Source: Poseidonibacter lekithochrous
Lineage (GTDB): Bacteria > Campylobacterota > Campylobacteria > Campylobacterales > Arcobacteraceae
Assembly (NCBI RefSeq): GCF_013283835.1
Contig: NZ_CP054052.1
Coordinates: 558,001 to 622,000, forward strand
DNA: 64,000 nt
Reading direction: 5' to 3'
Positions 26,066-37,227 of the stretch are shown here, one piece after another; the first letter of the stretch is position 1, and every line of letters starts with the position of its first letter. Position numbers and translations under genes: made by a program. The notes below the pieces were generated by a model. It was not told the DNA's origin, ran no database searches, and was given only the letters and a program-made list of their open reading frames with translations.

Positions 26066-26542
26066 TTATACTATTTTTATAGCATCTACTGGGCAAGTTT
26101 TAATACAGTAGCCACATGATGTACAACTATCTTGTATTTCTGGTCTAAACATAGCAATAAACTCAATTGCATCATCTAAACAAGGATCTTTACAAGAGAA
26201 ACACATTGTTTGATTCCATGATAAACATTTTAATACATCTATCTCTATTTTAGCATCTATATTTTTTTTATTTTCAAGTAATAAAACATCATGGGGACAT
26301 GCATTTGCACACTCATCACAATAAGTACAACCACTATTAGTAAAGTCTAATTTAGGAGTTTTATCTTCTTGCATGATTATGATATTTTCTTCACAAACTG
26401 TACTACATATTCCATCACATTCTATACAGTTAGTCAAAAAAACAGATTCGTCTTCAAAATATGGGGGTCTTATTATCTTCTCTTGCTTCTTTTCGTTTTT
26501 AACGGATGAAGCAAGAGAGCTAAATAGCTCTCTTCTTTTCAT
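26066..26542 (-). CDS. napF: NapF, ferredoxin-type protein
   Basis: The start is set at the ATG of 26540-26542 (MKRRELF); an in-frame TTG two codons upstream is less likely. It has several cysteine-rich blocks: CIECDGICSTVC, CTYCDECANACP, CLSWNQTMCFSCKDPC and CTSCGYCIKTCP, consistent with four [4Fe-4S] clusters in a cytoplasmic protein. NapF is thought to help NapA maturation or electron supply. The stop of napB is seven bases upstream, so translation is probably coupled. Confidence 0.93.
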   Translation of the reverse strand: MKRRELFSSLASSVKNEKKQEKIIRPPYFEDESVFLTNCIECDGICSTVCEENIIIMQEDKTPKLDFTNSGCTYCDECANACPHDVLLLENKKNIDAKIEIDVLKCLSWNQTMCFSCKDPCLDDAIEFIAMFRPEIQDSCTSCGYCIKTCPVDAIKIV

Positions 26543-26548
26543 AATCAA

Positions 26549-27151
26549 TTACTTTTTTAATGTATCTAAATCGTCTAGGATTACTTCATCCCAGCTTGAT
26601 TTGAATGCACCATTTTCTCTAGTATAAGCAGCTTCGAAATCATTTTCTACAGCTAATTTACCAGTACTTTGAGGAGCATGACATTGGCTACAATTGAATC
26701 TTGCACCCGCTAATTGTGAAATTGGTTTAACAGAAACTTCATTTTTCATGTTATCAACTGATTTAGTAAATGTTTTACCATCAAAGTTGTGTTTTGGTCT
26801 AAAGTCCATAAAGTGAGACTTTGGAATTGGAGTTGCTCCCATTGATGGTGCAACTGTTGGTTCGTGACACATAGTACATTGGTTGTTATCAATAGTAATT
26901 GGTAACATACCTTCAGTATCATGAGGAATCATTGGTGGCGCATCTTGGAATGCTCTAGCAATTTTCTTAGAACCACCTGCTGCATCTTTACTATATAGTG
27001 TTTTATCACCAGTTGTAGTAGATTCAGAATATAAATCTGTCTTTCTTAACCCTAAAGATTCTTCACTTACTGTTTTTGCTGCTGTAGCGCATCCAACAGT
27101 AAATACTGCTGCGATGGCTGCAATTGAAATTGTTAATTTACTGAACTTCAT
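26549..27151 (-). CDS. napB: NapB, di-haem cytochrome c subunit
   Basis: 200 residues: a signal peptide (about 1-24) and two haem-binding motifs, CTMCH and CSQCH, with distal His residues in SHFMDFRPKH. NapB takes electrons from NapG/H and passes them to NapA in the periplasm. It overlaps the napH end by 14 bases, with its ribosome binding site (AAGGAAA) inside napH. The signal contains VGCA, but the -3 residue (T) is poor for a lipobox, so a soluble periplasmic form is more likely. Confidence 0.95.
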   Translation of the reverse strand: MKFSKLTISIAAIAAVFTVGCATAAKTVSEESLGLRKTDLYSESTTTGDKTLYSKDAAGGSKKIARAFQDAPPMIPHDTEGMLPITIDNNQCTMCHEPTVAPSMGATPIPKSHFMDFRPKHNFDGKTFTKSVDNMKNEVSVKPISQLAGARFNCSQCHAPQSTGKLAVENDFEAAYTRENGAFKSSWDEVILDDLDTLKK

Positions 27152-27968
27152 TTTGTCTTTCCTTCTTTAAATTTTTTATTGAAAAATTAAGAGCATCATC
27201 ATCACAAACTTCTATACATCTTGCACAATTTGTACACTCAGCACCTAATACAGGTTTTGATTCTTTTGTAATCATTGAAAGAACTTGAACTTCCGGACAA
27301 ACTTCTTTACATTTCATACATTCTGTACAGTTATCAACATTATGATGAACTCTAATAAAACTAAACTTCCCTATTAGTGAATAAGCTCCACCAAGAGGAC
27401 ATATATGACCACACCAGCCATTTTTTAAAACAAACAAATCAAAAAGAAATATTACAAGTATTGCTGCCCAGCCAAAACCAAAGCCGAAAATAATACCTCT
27501 ATGAACCATAGAGATCGGCGATATTAACTCAAACGCTGCTACTCCCATTAAAAATGAGATAACTAAACTTATAACAATAACCCAGTATCTTATATTTCTA
27601 GAAGCTGGTTGCTTTTTTTGAACTTGATTAAAACCAAATTTTCTTCTTAGGTAGTTTGCTAAGTCCGTAATCATATTTACCGGACATACCCAAGAACAAA
27701 AAGCTCTTCCACCAACTGTCATATAAAACAAAACAATGATTAAAGCACCTAAAAGCACATCAAATGATAATACTGCACCTGTCGCAAATATTTGTAAAAC
27801 GGCATAAGGGTCACTTAAAGGTATAACACCCATAAGAAGAGACGAACTTAAGTTCCCCATTAATACGTTAATTCCATATATATTTGCTATTACATATAAA
27901 ACCATAATCGAAACTTGAACAATTCTTCTAGCAAGAAGGTATCTATATTTTGAAAAAAATGTTTTCAT
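27138..27968 (-). CDS. napH: NapH, membrane-bound quinol dehydrogenase subunit
   Basis: 276 residues with about four transmembrane helices (near 12-35, 60-90, 135-155 and 160-180), two CxxxCP motifs (FCSWVCPVN and CGHICPLG) and two ferredoxin-type clusters at the C-terminus (CTECMKCKEVCP and CTNCARCIEVC). It takes electrons from the quinol pool and hands them to NapG. It shares one base with napG (TAATG), which indicates coupled translation. Confidence 0.95.
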   Translation of the reverse strand: MKTFFSKYRYLLARRIVQVSIMVLYVIANIYGINVLMGNLSSSLLMGVIPLSDPYAVLQIFATGAVLSFDVLLGALIIVLFYMTVGGRAFCSWVCPVNMITDLANYLRRKFGFNQVQKKQPASRNIRYWVIVISLVISFLMGVAAFELISPISMVHRGIIFGFGFGWAAILVIFLFDLFVLKNGWCGHICPLGGAYSLIGKFSFIRVHHNVDNCTECMKCKEVCPEVQVLSMITKESKPVLGAECTNCARCIEVCDDDALNFSIKNLKKERQNEVQ

Positions 27969-28810
27969 TAGTATAAATCCTCCATTGAACTATTTAAAGA
28001 ATCCAGTGCAGACTTTTCATTAATACCAGTGATATTTTCTTCACTTGTTGCGTTTTCAAGTCTTTTCTCATCATTTTTATCCCAGCCCTTGATGTAATAA
28101 TCCCCAGCTCTGCCTTCGGCAACTTTTCTAGGAAGTACAAAAATTGCTGCTTTTTCTGTTACACAGGCTTGTTCACATAACCCACACCCTGTACATACAT
28201 CAGCATGAACAATAGGTTTTAAAAAGGCATGTTTACCTGTTCTAGGGTTCTTTGTGTACTCTACAGATATAGCTTCTCCTAAAAGTGGACAAGCTCTGTA
28301 ACAAGCATCACATTGAATACCCCAAAAAGCAATACAACTATTATCATCAACAACTGCAACACCCATATCGGCTTTGTTTATATCTAGCTCTTTTTTCTCA
28401 TTTTGCACAGATTTTATATCAAGTGCTCCAGTGGGACAAACCGGAACACAAGGAATATCTGGACACATATAACAAGGAGTGTCTCTTGGCTCGAAATAAG
28501 GAGTTCCAAGAGGTTTATTCTCACCTGGTTTGGCTAGCTTAAGTGTATCAAAGGGACAAGCTTCTACACAAATCCCACACTTAATACATGTTGCAAGAAA
28601 ATCTTCCTCATTCAGTGCAGCTGGAGGTCTTAGTATTAACTCAGTTGCTTTAACTTCATCAACATAGGCACTCCAAGTAAGTGCTCCTAAAACTGCTAGA
28701 CCTGTTGTTCTAGCAATCTTTAGGAAAAACTTTCTTCTGTCACTCATAGGTTCTTTTGCTTGCGCTTTCATTTTTGACTCTTTTTTACTTTGAGGATTAA
28801 TATTGCTCAA
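27968..28810 (-). CDS. napG: NapG, periplasmic ferredoxin subunit
   Basis: 280 residues starting at TTG, with AAGGAGGG ten bases upstream; an internal ATG (residue 14) has no comparable site. A twin-arginine signal is present (DRRKFFLK, about 25-32). Four [4Fe-4S] blocks follow: CIKCGICVEACP, CYMCPDIPCVPVCP, CIAFWGIQCDACYRACP and CTGCGLCEQAC. It forms the quinol-oxidising module with NapH. Confidence 0.94.
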   Translation of the reverse strand: MSNINPQSKKESKMKAQAKEPMSDRRKFFLKIARTTGLAVLGALTWSAYVDEVKATELILRPPAALNEEDFLATCIKCGICVEACPFDTLKLAKPGENKPLGTPYFEPRDTPCYMCPDIPCVPVCPTGALDIKSVQNEKKELDINKADMGVAVVDDNSCIAFWGIQCDACYRACPLLGEAISVEYTKNPRTGKHAFLKPIVHADVCTGCGLCEQACVTEKAAIFVLPRKVAEGRAGDYYIKGWDKNDEKRLENATSEENITGINEKSALDSLNSSMEDLY

Positions 28811-28829
28811 GACAATATACCCTCCTTAA

Positions 28830-31631
28830 TTATGCTTTATAAATTTTTACCGCACATTTTTTAAAGTCTGTTTGTTTTGACTGTGGACAAGTAGCATCTA
28901 AACAAACTTTGTTAATAAATACTTTCTCATCGAACCAAGGAACAAATACTAGTCCTCTAGAAGGTCTATTTCTACCTCTAGTTTCAACTCTAGCTTTAAC
29001 TTTTCCTCTTCTAGACTCAACCCAACATAAAGCACCTTGTTTAACATCATATTTCTTAGCATCTTCTGGATGCATGTAACATAATGCTTCTGGTACTGCT
29101 CTGTATAATTCTGGAACTCTCATAGTCATTGTTCCTGAATGCCAGTGCTCTAATACTCTACCTGTTGATAACCATACTGGGTAATCAGTATCTGGCATTT
29201 CTGGGTAATCCATATAAGGTCTAGCAAAGATTTTCGCTTTGTTTTTTAAAGATTTTTTGTTTTTATCTTTAATACCGTTTAAGTCACCTTGAGCTAATTT
29301 CTTAGCTAATTTACCATAGAATGCGAAGTCACTATCTGGACTTGCTTTTTTAGCATAAGGATCGTATTTAGTATTAAATCTCCATTGAGTTTCTTTACCA
29401 TCAACAACTGGCCATTTTAATCCTCTTACTTTGTGGTAAGTATCAAAGTCAGCTAAATCGTGTGCATGACCTCTTGTAAAGTCTGCATACTCTTCGAATA
29501 AGTATTTTTGAATAAAGAATCCGTATCCTTTAAATACTTTACCGTCAGAACCAACAACGTTTCTTGCATCACCAACACCATCAGTATTATCATATCCAGC
29601 TTGGATAGGATCATCTTGAGATATTTTGAATGCTTTAGCTCTATCATTTGCGAATAAAATGTCATACATAGTTGTATTTTCATCGTAACCCATTTTCTTA
29701 GCTTTAGCGATTACATCTGGAAGTTTTTTACCACCTCTTAATGTATATTCACCCCATACATCTTTAACAGTAAATCTTTTTGATAACTCAACCCATTGCC
29801 ACATATCTGACATTGAATCACCAACTGGTACAACTTGTTGTCTCCAGTGTTGAGTTCTTCTTTCAGCATTACCGTAAGCTCCCCATTTTTCATACATCAT
29901 TGCTGATGGTAAAATAAGGTCAGAAACTTTTGCAGAGATACCTGGGTACCCATCAGAAGTTACAATGAAGTTATCCATTTCTCTAGCTGCTTTAATCCAG
30001 TGAGATGCAGAAGCTGAATCTTGGTAAGGATTACAAACATTTACCCATGCAAATTTAATAACACCATCTTCAATATCTCTATGGATTTTCATGATGTGTT
30101 GGTTTCCAACTGGGTTAATAGTTCCGTTTGGAACTTGCCATGAATTTTCAACAATTTTTCTATGTTTACCATTTTTTACCATCATATCTGCTGGTAATCT
30201 ATGTGTAAATGTTCCAACTTCTCTAGCAGTACCACAAGCAGATGGTTGACCTGTTAATGAGAATGCTCCAGAACCTGGCTTAGCTTGTTTATTTAATAAG
30301 AAGTGAACGTTGTATGCTAATGTATTAACCCACGTACCTCTTGTATGTTGGTTCATACCCATAGTCCAGAAAGAAACTACTTTTCTTGATTTCTCAATAT
30401 ATAAGTCAGCCATTTCTTTGATTTTTTTCATGAAGTCCGCGTCAGATTCGTCAGGGTTACCTTTAGAAATTTGAGTTGTATATTCAGCTGTATATGGTTC
30501 TAATGCTTTTTTGTATTCTTCAAAAGAAATTTCCCAGTGTTTTAATCCAGCTGGCTTATTAACCATTACATCACCTTCTTTATAACCGTAAGGTGCTAAT
30601 GCAGGTGCTTCATCTTTAGAAACTACTTTTTCCATTTCTTTAGAAATAGTTTCCATTTCTTTATCAGTATATTTACCTTCAACAAGTGATTTCTCACCTT
30701 TTCTTCTCATACCGTAACCCATGTTTACTGGAGAAGCTGCGAATACGATATGTTCTTTAATGAACTTCCAATCAATCGCTTCAGGGTTGTTATATACAAT
30801 CTCTCTAGCAATATAGTTCCATAATGCTAAGTCAGAGTTTGGCTTGAAGATAATTTCGATATCAGCAATATCAGATGTTCTGTGTCTGTATGTTGATAAG
30901 TTAATGATTTTAACTTTTTTAGGATCAGATAGTTTTCTATCAGTAACTCTTGACCATAAAATAGGGTGCATTTCTGCCATGTTTGATCCCCAAGTTAAGA
31001 TAGTATCAGTTAACTCGATATCATCGTAACATCCAGAAGGCTCATCAACACCAAATGTTTGGTAGAAACCAACAACGGCAGATGCCATACAGTGTCTAGC
31101 ATTTGGATCGAATGCATTCGATCTGAATCCACCTTTCATCATCTTTTGAGCGGCATAACCTTCCATAACAGTATACTGTCCAGAACTGAATACACCAACA
31201 CCTTCAGGACCAGATGCCTTAAGTGCTTTTTTGATGTTAACTTCCATCTCATCAAATGCTCTTTCCCATGAAACAGGTGCAAAGTTACCTTTTTTATCAA
31301 ATTCACCTTTAGCATTAACTCTTAGTAATGGTTGCTTTAATCTATCTGCACCATACATGATTTTTGCATTAAAGTATCCCTTGATACAGTTAAGTCCTCT
31401 ATTTACAGGTGCTGCTGGATCCCCTTTTACTGCAACGATCTTACCATTTTTCGTTGCCATCATGATACCACATCCAGTACCACAGAATCTACAAGCTGCC
31501 TTGTCCCATCTCCAACCACCTTCGGCTGCGTTAGCTTTTGCCTCTAACTCACTTGGTACGTTCATACCAATAGCTGCTGCTGCTGATGCGGCTGCCGAGC
31601 TCTTTAGAAAATCTCTTCTTGAAAGCGACAT
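28830..31631 (-). CDS. napA: NapA, periplasmic nitrate reductase catalytic subunit
   Basis: 933 residues. A Tat signal is present (SRRDFLK at 4-10). The N-terminal [4Fe-4S] ligands are C47, C50, C54 and C82; the molybdenum ligand is C181 in ARHCMASAV. The bis-MGD cofactor domains follow ([51 protein letters not shown]). It reduces nitrate to nitrite in the periplasm. It is longer than the enterobacterial protein, as usual in epsilonproteobacteria. It is the first gene of napAGHBFLD, with AAGGAG before the ATG and a Crp/Fnr-type dyad upstream. Confidence 0.98.
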   Translation of the reverse strand: MSLSRRDFLKSSAAASAAAAIGMNVPSELEAKANAAEGGWRWDKAACRFCGTGCGIMMATKNGKIVAVKGDPAAPVNRGLNCIKGYFNAKIMYGADRLKQPLLRVNAKGEFDKKGNFAPVSWERAFDEMEVNIKKALKASGPEGVGVFSSGQYTVMEGYAAQKMMKGGFRSNAFDPNARHCMASAVVGFYQTFGVDEPSGCYDDIELTDTILTWGSNMAEMHPILWSRVTDRKLSDPKKVKIINLSTYRHRTSDIADIEIIFKPNSDLALWNYIAREIVYNNPEAIDWKFIKEHIVFAASPVNMGYGMRRKGEKSLVEGKYTDKEMETISKEMEKVVSKDEAPALAPYGYKEGDVMVNKPAGLKHWEISFEEYKKALEPYTAEYTTQISKGNPDESDADFMKKIKEMADLYIEKSRKVVSFWTMGMNQHTRGTWVNTLAYNVHFLLNKQAKPGSGAFSLTGQPSACGTAREVGTFTHRLPADMMVKNGKHRKIVENSWQVPNGTINPVGNQHIMKIHRDIEDGVIKFAWVNVCNPYQDSASASHWIKAAREMDNFIVTSDGYPGISAKVSDLILPSAMMYEKWGAYGNAERRTQHWRQQVVPVGDSMSDMWQWVELSKRFTVKDVWGEYTLRGGKKLPDVIAKAKKMGYDENTTMYDILFANDRAKAFKISQDDPIQAGYDNTDGVGDARNVVGSDGKVFKGYGFFIQKYLFEEYADFTRGHAHDLADFDTYHKVRGLKWPVVDGKETQWRFNTKYDPYAKKASPDSDFAFYGKLAKKLAQGDLNGIKDKNKKSLKNKAKIFARPYMDYPEMPDTDYPVWLSTGRVLEHWHSGTMTMRVPELYRAVPEALCYMHPEDAKKYDVKQGALCWVESRRGKVKARVETRGRNRPSRGLVFVPWFDEKVFINKVCLDATCPQSKQTDFKKCAVKIYKA

Positions 31632-31701
31632 AACTTCTCCTTTTATATAAGTTTTATATGTTTTAACGAGAAAATTTTATCACTTAAAAAAGAATAATCA
31701 A

Positions 31702-31715
31702 TTGACTTGTGTCAA
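31702..31715. promoter_or_regulatory. Crp/Fnr-type dyad upstream of napA
   Basis: TTGACTTGTGTCAA is a perfect TTGAC-N4-GTCAA dyad, close to the Fnr consensus TTGAT-N4-ATCAA. It lies about 70 bp upstream of the napA start. The Crp-family regulator at 43431-44096 is one candidate binder. Which family member acts is inference. Confidence 0.6.
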
Positions 31716-31877
31716 GCGAGTTAAGTTTTAATTAAGACTAAAATTGTCCTATTTAGAAATACAATGTATAAAAATAATTTAAATTCGATAATAAAATAGC
31801 TTATTTTATGTTATAATTTATCCATAAAAAGGAGTTTTACAGGATTAAACGATAATTTTGTAAAAAATAATAACAAA

Positions 31878-32249
31878 ATGAACAAAGCATATTATTCATC
31901 AAAAACTTTATTTAATACACAAAAAAATACTTATTTAAATGAAATTAATGTAAATAATACATTCAATAATTTTTTCAAAAATACCTATGAAGATAATTTA
32001 AAAAGTGTTTTAGACATCTTGATTGAAAACAAAAAAGAAGCTCATTTAATGACTTTAGACATATTAAAAGAGAAAAATGTAGTAAATGAAGAATTAAATA
32101 AAATAAATTTACTAATTTTATTAGGTCAAAATAAACAAGCTCATCAACTTGAACTTACTAATAAAGATAAAAAGATATTTAAAGAGTACTCTCAAGTTTA
32201 TCAAAAAATTGAAAATAAATTAAATACTAATAGTAATAGAAACAATTAG
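31878..32249 (+). CDS. Hypothetical 123-residue protein
   Basis: Unrecognised. It is mostly helical, rich in Asn and Lys, with no signal or membrane helix. A segment near the middle, LDILIENKKEAHLMTLDILKEKNVV, looks amphipathic. It lies divergent from napA and 48 bases before the siroheme-synthesis gene, so it may share its transcript. The ribosome binding site is weak. It could be a regulator or adaptor of nitrate metabolism, but nothing in the sequence shows it. Confidence 0.5.
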   Translation: MNKAYYSSKTLFNTQKNTYLNEINVNNTFNNFFKNTYEDNLKSVLDILIENKKEAHLMTLDILKEKNVVNEELNKINLLILLGQNKQAHQLELTNKDKKIFKEYSQVYQKIENKLNTNSNRNN

Positions 32250-32297
32250 ATATATTTGTTTTGATATAATTTAGCAAATTTATATCAAGGACTTCTC

Positions 32298-32861
32298 GTG
32301 TCATATTTTCCTGCTTTTATTAACTTTGAAAATAAAAAAATATTAATTGTTGGTGCTGGAAAAATAGCATTTTCAAAATTAACTCACTTATTAGAATTCA
32401 GCTCTAATATTGCAGTCCTATCTAATGACTTTAATACTGAAATAGAAAATACAATAAAAGAAAATAATCTAGAAGCTTTAAAGAAAAATTATCAATCAAG
32501 TGATTTAGATGGATATGATATTGTAATTGCAGCCTTAGATAATATAGAAATCCAAAAACTAATTTATGAAGATTCAAGAAAACAAAACTGCTTATGTAAT
32601 TGTGTTGATTTACCTAAACTATGTGATTTTATATTTCCTGCTTATATTAAAAAAGGAGATTTAACAATTGCTATTTCTACAAATGGAAACTCACCTGCTG
32701 TTTCAAAACAATTAAGAATCTATTTAGAGAAACTAATTCCAAATTCAATAACAAACTTTTTAGAAGAGATGAAAGAGTATAGAAATACAATGCCAAAAGG
32801 TATTGAGAGAATGAAATTTTTAGAGCAAAAAGCAAAAAGTTATTTTTCTTCTTTAAAATAG
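32298..32861 (+). CDS. Precorrin-2 dehydrogenase/sirohydrochlorin ferrochelatase (CysG N-terminal type, Met8-like)
   Basis: 187 residues starting at GTG with AAGGA upstream. A Rossmann NAD-binding motif VGAGKIAFSKL (about 18-28) is followed by the dimerisation/ferrochelatase part with FPAYIKKGDLTIAISTNGNSPAVSKQLR. It oxidises precorrin-2 to sirohydrochlorin and inserts iron to make sirohaem. The methyltransferase half is encoded separately by cobA at 41620-42351. Sirohaem serves nitrite or sulfite reductases. TATAAT lies at 32264-32269. Confidence 0.9.
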   Translation: MSYFPAFINFENKKILIVGAGKIAFSKLTHLLEFSSNIAVLSNDFNTEIENTIKENNLEALKKNYQSSDLDGYDIVIAALDNIEIQKLIYEDSRKQNCLCNCVDLPKLCDFIFPAYIKKGDLTIAISTNGNSPAVSKQLRIYLEKLIPNSITNFLEEMKEYRNTMPKGIERMKFLEQKAKSYFSSLK

Positions 32862-32944
32862 AAAAAGAAGAGTTTTTTACTTAAAAAAATCACTAGATAT
32901 TTATTCCTTTTTGTATATAATCTTACTTTATAAAAAGGATTATT

Positions 32945-33571
32945 TTGGACTTTATTAACCTAGCTTTATTAGCTGTATTTATTCCCACTTTTTTTGTAGT
33001 TTCTATTACCCCTGGAATGTGTATGACTCTATCTCTTAGTATGGGCATGAGTATTGGATTGAGAAAAACACTTTATATGATGTATGGAGAATTAGTAGGA
33101 GTTGGACTTGTTGCAACTGCTTCTGTAATTGGTGTTGCTACTATTATGCTTAAGTATCCTAGTATTTTCTTAGTACTTAAATATGGTGGGGGAGCATATC
33201 TATTTTATCTTGGTATTCAAATGTGGTTATCACGTGGAAAAATGGCTTTAAATCTTGATGATTGCCAGTATAATATTTCAAAGAAAAACCTAATGATGCA
33301 AGGATTTATAACAGCTATTGCTAATCCAAAAGGTTGGGCATTTTTTATAGCATTACTTCCACCTTTTATTGATGATTCTTTACCTATGGGTTCTCAATTA
33401 ACAGTTTTAATTTTTATGATTTTACTTTTGGAGTTTACTTGTTTGATTATTTATGCAAGTGGTGGTAAGACTTTACGTAAGTTATTACAAAATAGCTCAA
33501 ACGTAAGATTAATAAATAAAATTGCAGGAACTTTAATGATGGGAATAGGGGTATGGTTAGCCTTTGGCTAA
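32945..33571 (+). CDS. LysE/RhtB-family amino-acid exporter
   Basis: 208 residues starting at TTG with AAAAGGA upstream. Six hydrophobic helices, with the family's first-helix end VVSITPGMCMTLSLSMGMSIGLRK and later AIANPKGWAFFIALLPPF. Members export amino acids or homoserine lactone-like compounds. The substrate is unknown. It is convergent with the Cache chemoreceptor gene, and the stop overlaps a terminator hairpin. Confidence 0.9.
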   Translation: MDFINLALLAVFIPTFFVVSITPGMCMTLSLSMGMSIGLRKTLYMMYGELVGVGLVATASVIGVATIMLKYPSIFLVLKYGGGAYLFYLGIQMWLSRGKMALNLDDCQYNISKKNLMMQGFITAIANPKGWAFFIALLPPFIDDSLPMGSQLTVLIFMILLLEFTCLIIYASGGKTLRKLLQNSSNVRLINKIAGTLMMGIGVWLAFG

Positions 33572-33581
33572 TTCCCCTATA
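33545..33581. terminator. Bidirectional hairpin at the LysE/chemoreceptor junction
   Basis: ATAGGGG / CCCCTAT and GGTTAGCC / GGCTAA arms pair around a TTT loop with a small bulge. The hairpin covers the last codons and stop of the exporter gene and is followed by GTTTTATTT. Confidence 0.5.
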
Positions 33582-33584
33582 GTT

Positions 33585-35822
33585 TTATTTCTTCCCTTTA
33601 AATTCACTCTTATTTACATTTTCAACAACAGCAATAGCGATATTATTTGTATCACTTGAAATTTCATTTGTTTGTTCTGCTACTTGAGCATTTTCTTGTG
33701 TAAATCTATCTAATCCATTAATTGTATCACTAATATGAATCATTACATTTGTTTGCTCTTTAGCTGCGTTTGCTACATCATTAATAATGTCATCTGTCTC
33801 TTTGATTTTATTTTCTAAATTCTCAAAACCATCAATCATACTAGAACTTATTTTTTTACCTTCACTTGTTTGTAGTGTTGCACTTTCAACTAACTCTTTT
33901 ATTTCTTTAGCAGCTTCAGCAGATCTACTTGCAAGATTACGAACTTCAGCTGCAACTACTGCAAAGCCTTTTCCAGCTTCTCCTGCAGTTGCTGCTTCAA
34001 CTGCTGCATTAAGTGATAAAATATTTGTTTGGAAGGCAATTTGATCAATTACTGCAATTGATTCATTAATTGTTTGAACCTTTTCATTTATCTCATCCAT
34101 AGATGTTACTGTTTGATTTGCAAGCTCTTTTCCATGGTTTGAAGACTCTTTTGTATTTGCAGATAAAGCAAACATACTTTGAGCTTTTTGGCTTGTCTGG
34201 TTAATATTTTCTGTAATTTGTGTAATTGAAGCAGCTACTTCTTCAAGTGATGCTGCTTGGTTTGTTGCATTTGAGCTTAAAATATTTACATTATTTGATA
34301 ATTGTGTTGCACTACTTTTTAATTGTAATCCATCATTTTGATTATCTACTAGAATTTCTGTAATAATATTATTCATATTATTAATTTCAGTTCCAATTTT
34401 TCCACATCTATTAATATCTAACTCTTTCGTAAAGTCTTTTTTTGCATACTGTTCTAAAACAGAACTAATTTCATTTATATCTTTACCTATAAAACTCTCT
34501 AAGTTTTCAAGCATATTATTAATAAGCTCTTTTAGTTCATTTAGAGATTGAGTACTACAAGTACTTTCAATTCTTTTCTCCAAGTGACCATGACTTACTT
34601 CATTTACAACTTCTTTTACATTTGAGATTAAACAATTATCTTCATTTAAATGAATTTTTATCTCTTCAATATTTTCATTAACTAGTTGTGCCATTTTTCC
34701 TATTTCATCATTGCTATTAACATCAATTTTTTCAGCACTATCTTTTGTTTTATTAAGATAATTAAAGAAGTCTAATAATCCATGTTGGAATCTATCTAAT
34801 GGATTTGAGATTACTTTATTGATTAAAAGATAAATAACACTTAATAAAATAAGAACTAGTATTACTGTTGCAATAATAAATACTTTTTGAACTTGCTCAG
34901 AGATTTTTAGAAACTCATCTTGATATGAACCTGCAACTATTGTCCAATTCCATTTTTTATAATTTGTAAAGGCTGCTACTTTTTCTGCAACTAAACCATT
35001 TTCATTGTAGTCATAGTGAATAACACCATTTTTCTTTTTAAGGATCTCTTCTATAAATAAATTATCATTTGCATCTTTTAGTTTAGAAATATTCTTACCT
35101 TCTAAGGATTTATGTAAAATAAGTTTACCTTTGTTATCTAGAATATAAATATATCCAGTATCTCCAATAACAACTTCTTTTAATTTCTTTTTTAAAGTCT
35201 CTAAACCTTTAGTAAAGTCATATCCAATATATAAAGCCCCAATAATTTCATCATTTTTAATAATAGGTGAATAAACAGACATATAACTTTTGTTTGCTAT
35301 TTCTTCAAGTCCTATGAATTTTTCTTTATTTTGAATATTTTTATATGTATTAGAAGATGGTTTAATAGTATCAAGTAAAATTCTTTCACCTTTTTCATCC
35401 ATAAGTGAAGAAGTAATTCTAATATATTCATCCCCATCTTTAACGTATACAGCAGATACTGCACCTGTTAATTCAGTAAAATGATCAACTGGTTGGAAGT
35501 TTTTATTTAATCTTGAAAATCCATCAAATAAAGCTAATGTTTCAACTCCATTTATTTTGACTTTTCTATTACCTTTTTTTCTAAGATTTAAAAAAGATTT
35601 TTCAAATACATTTAAAAGAATCATAGAGTTTTTTTCCAATGAATCATTATAAATCTGAGCTGTTTGATGATAATTATTTACTTGAATTTTTAAATTTGAT
35701 TCTAATTCTTTGATTAGATTTTTATTAATATTTGAAATCATAAATATTGTAAAAATTATCATTAAAACTAAAATTGTAATCCCTATTAAAATAGAGAATT
35801 TTTTATTAATACTGTTTACCAT
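33585..35822 (-). CDS. Methyl-accepting chemotaxis protein with Cache sensor
   Basis: 745 residues: helix 1 (about 9-30), a periplasmic Cache region (about 31-310) whose distal part has [19 protein letters not shown] and the [10 protein letters not shown] end typical of Cache_2, helix 2 (about 313-335), a HAMP-like region and a signalling domain with the tip [20 protein letters not shown]. There is no CheR-docking pentapeptide. It senses a small ligand and signals to CheA. Located beside the serine/amino-acid transport genes, it may sense an amino acid or organic acid (inference). AAGGA precedes the ATG. Confidence 0.92.
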   Translation of the reverse strand: MVNSINKKFSILIGITILVLMIIFTIFMISNINKNLIKELESNLKIQVNNYHQTAQIYNDSLEKNSMILLNVFEKSFLNLRKKGNRKVKINGVETLALFDGFSRLNKNFQPVDHFTELTGAVSAVYVKDGDEYIRITSSLMDEKGERILLDTIKPSSNTYKNIQNKEKFIGLEEIANKSYMSVYSPIIKNDEIIGALYIGYDFTKGLETLKKKLKEVVIGDTGYIYILDNKGKLILHKSLEGKNISKLKDANDNLFIEEILKKKNGVIHYDYNENGLVAEKVAAFTNYKKWNWTIVAGSYQDEFLKISEQVQKVFIIATVILVLILLSVIYLLINKVISNPLDRFQHGLLDFFNYLNKTKDSAEKIDVNSNDEIGKMAQLVNENIEEIKIHLNEDNCLISNVKEVVNEVSHGHLEKRIESTCSTQSLNELKELINNMLENLESFIGKDINEISSVLEQYAKKDFTKELDINRCGKIGTEINNMNNIITEILVDNQNDGLQLKSSATQLSNNVNILSSNATNQAASLEEVAASITQITENINQTSQKAQSMFALSANTKESSNHGKELANQTVTSMDEINEKVQTINESIAVIDQIAFQTNILSLNAAVEAATAGEAGKGFAVVAAEVRNLASRSAEAAKEIKELVESATLQTSEGKKISSSMIDGFENLENKIKETDDIINDVANAAKEQTNVMIHISDTINGLDRFTQENAQVAEQTNEISSDTNNIAIAVVENVNKSEFKGKK

Positions 35823-35867
35823 AGTATTATCCTTAGTATAAAATTGTTTTGCTAGTTTTTTAAGAGA

Positions 35868-37226
35868 TTAACATTCAACGTAATGAACGGCAAGACCACC
35901 CATGGACGTTTCTTTATATTTATTTTGCATATCTTTGCCAGTGTCGTACATAGTTTTGATAACTGAATCTAATGAGACATAATGTTTACCATCTTCATTT
36001 ACTGCCATTCTAGCAGCATTTACAGCTTTCATAGCAGCCATTGCATTTCGCTCAATACAAGGTATTTGCACAAGTCCTGCAATTGGGTCACAAGTAAGTC
36101 CTAAATTATGTTCCATTCCAATTTCAGCAGCATTTTCTATTTGATTATTATTAGCACCCAAAAATGAAGCCATTCCCGCAGCAGCCATAGAACAAGCTAC
36201 TCCTACTTCTCCTTGGCATCCAACATCAGCACCCGAAATTGAGGCATTTTTTTGATATAAAAGCCCAATAGCTCCTGATGTTAATAAAAAGTCAATTACT
36301 ACATCATCATTGTTTTTATGATTTAAAAAGTTTATTATATAGTGTAAAACAGCAGGAATAATTCCAGAAGCTCCGTTTGTAGGAGCTGTTACAACTCTGC
36401 CTCCACAAGCATTTTCTTCATTTACAGCTAATGCATATAAATTTATCCAATCCACAATTGCTAATGGATCATTTGGAACTTTTGCTTTTAGTTTTTGATG
36501 AATATTAAAAGCACGTTTTGGAACTTTAAGTCCACCTGGTAAAATACCATCACTATTTAGTCCTTTTGAAACAGACTCTTTCATAACATCCCAAATCTCT
36601 AATAAATCTTTTTTTATATCTTCTTCATTTTTATAAGCTTTTTCATTCTCTAAAACAAGTTGTGCAATACTTAAATTATTTGTTTTTGCTTTTTCCAATA
36701 ACTCTTTTGCGCTAGAAAAATTATATGGAAGAGTTTTTTCATCTATTTTTTTAGAATTAATTTCATCTTCACTTATTACTTCTCCTCCACCAATTGAATA
36801 ATAAGTTTTAGAAAAAAGCTCAGTAGCATTTTTATAAATACTTAATTTAATTGCATTTGGATGAAAGGCTAGAGTTTTGTTTTGATATAAAATTAAATCC
36901 TCTTTATATGAGAATGTAATCTCTTTTTCATTAAATAGTTTTAGTAATGAAGAGTTTTTTATTTGATCTATTTTTTTTTGAATTGTATTTGTATCTACAG
37001 TTTTAGGTTCATTTCCCATTAGGCCTAATAAAACAGCACTATCACTATGATGTCCAATTCCTGTAGCTCCTAGTGAGCCAAATAACTCTACTTTGATTCT
37101 GTCAAGATTTGAAAAGTGATTTTGTTCTTTTATTAACTCTACAAACCTTTTTGCAATAAGCATTGGTCCTACGGTGTGTGAGCTTGAAGGCCCAACACCT
37201 ATTTTAAAAAGGTTAAAGATAGTCAT
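35868..37226 (-). CDS. sdaA: L-serine ammonia-lyase, iron-sulfur type
   Basis: 452 residues, single-chain. The beta-type half starts with [16 protein letters not shown]. The alpha-type half carries [20 protein letters not shown] and [19 protein letters not shown], with the cluster cysteines. It deaminates serine to pyruvate and is a main carbon entry in sugar-limited campylobacteria. It follows aapP by one base and so belongs to the same operon. Confidence 0.95.
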   Translation of the reverse strand: MTIFNLFKIGVGPSSSHTVGPMLIAKRFVELIKEQNHFSNLDRIKVELFGSLGATGIGHHSDSAVLLGLMGNEPKTVDTNTIQKKIDQIKNSSLLKLFNEKEITFSYKEDLILYQNKTLAFHPNAIKLSIYKNATELFSKTYYSIGGGEVISEDEINSKKIDEKTLPYNFSSAKELLEKAKTNNLSIAQLVLENEKAYKNEEDIKKDLLEIWDVMKESVSKGLNSDGILPGGLKVPKRAFNIHQKLKAKVPNDPLAIVDWINLYALAVNEENACGGRVVTAPTNGASGIIPAVLHYIINFLNHKNNDDVVIDFLLTSGAIGLLYQKNASISGADVGCQGEVGVACSMAAAGMASFLGANNNQIENAAEIGMEHNLGLTCDPIAGLVQIPCIERNAMAAMKAVNAARMAVNEDGKHYVSLDSVIKTMYDTGKDMQNKYKETSMGGLAVHYVEC

Positions 37227-37227
37227 T

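Noticed and set aside
31231-31650. Plus-strand open frame of 139 codons
   Set aside because: It is a shadow of the conserved N-terminal part of napA on the other strand.
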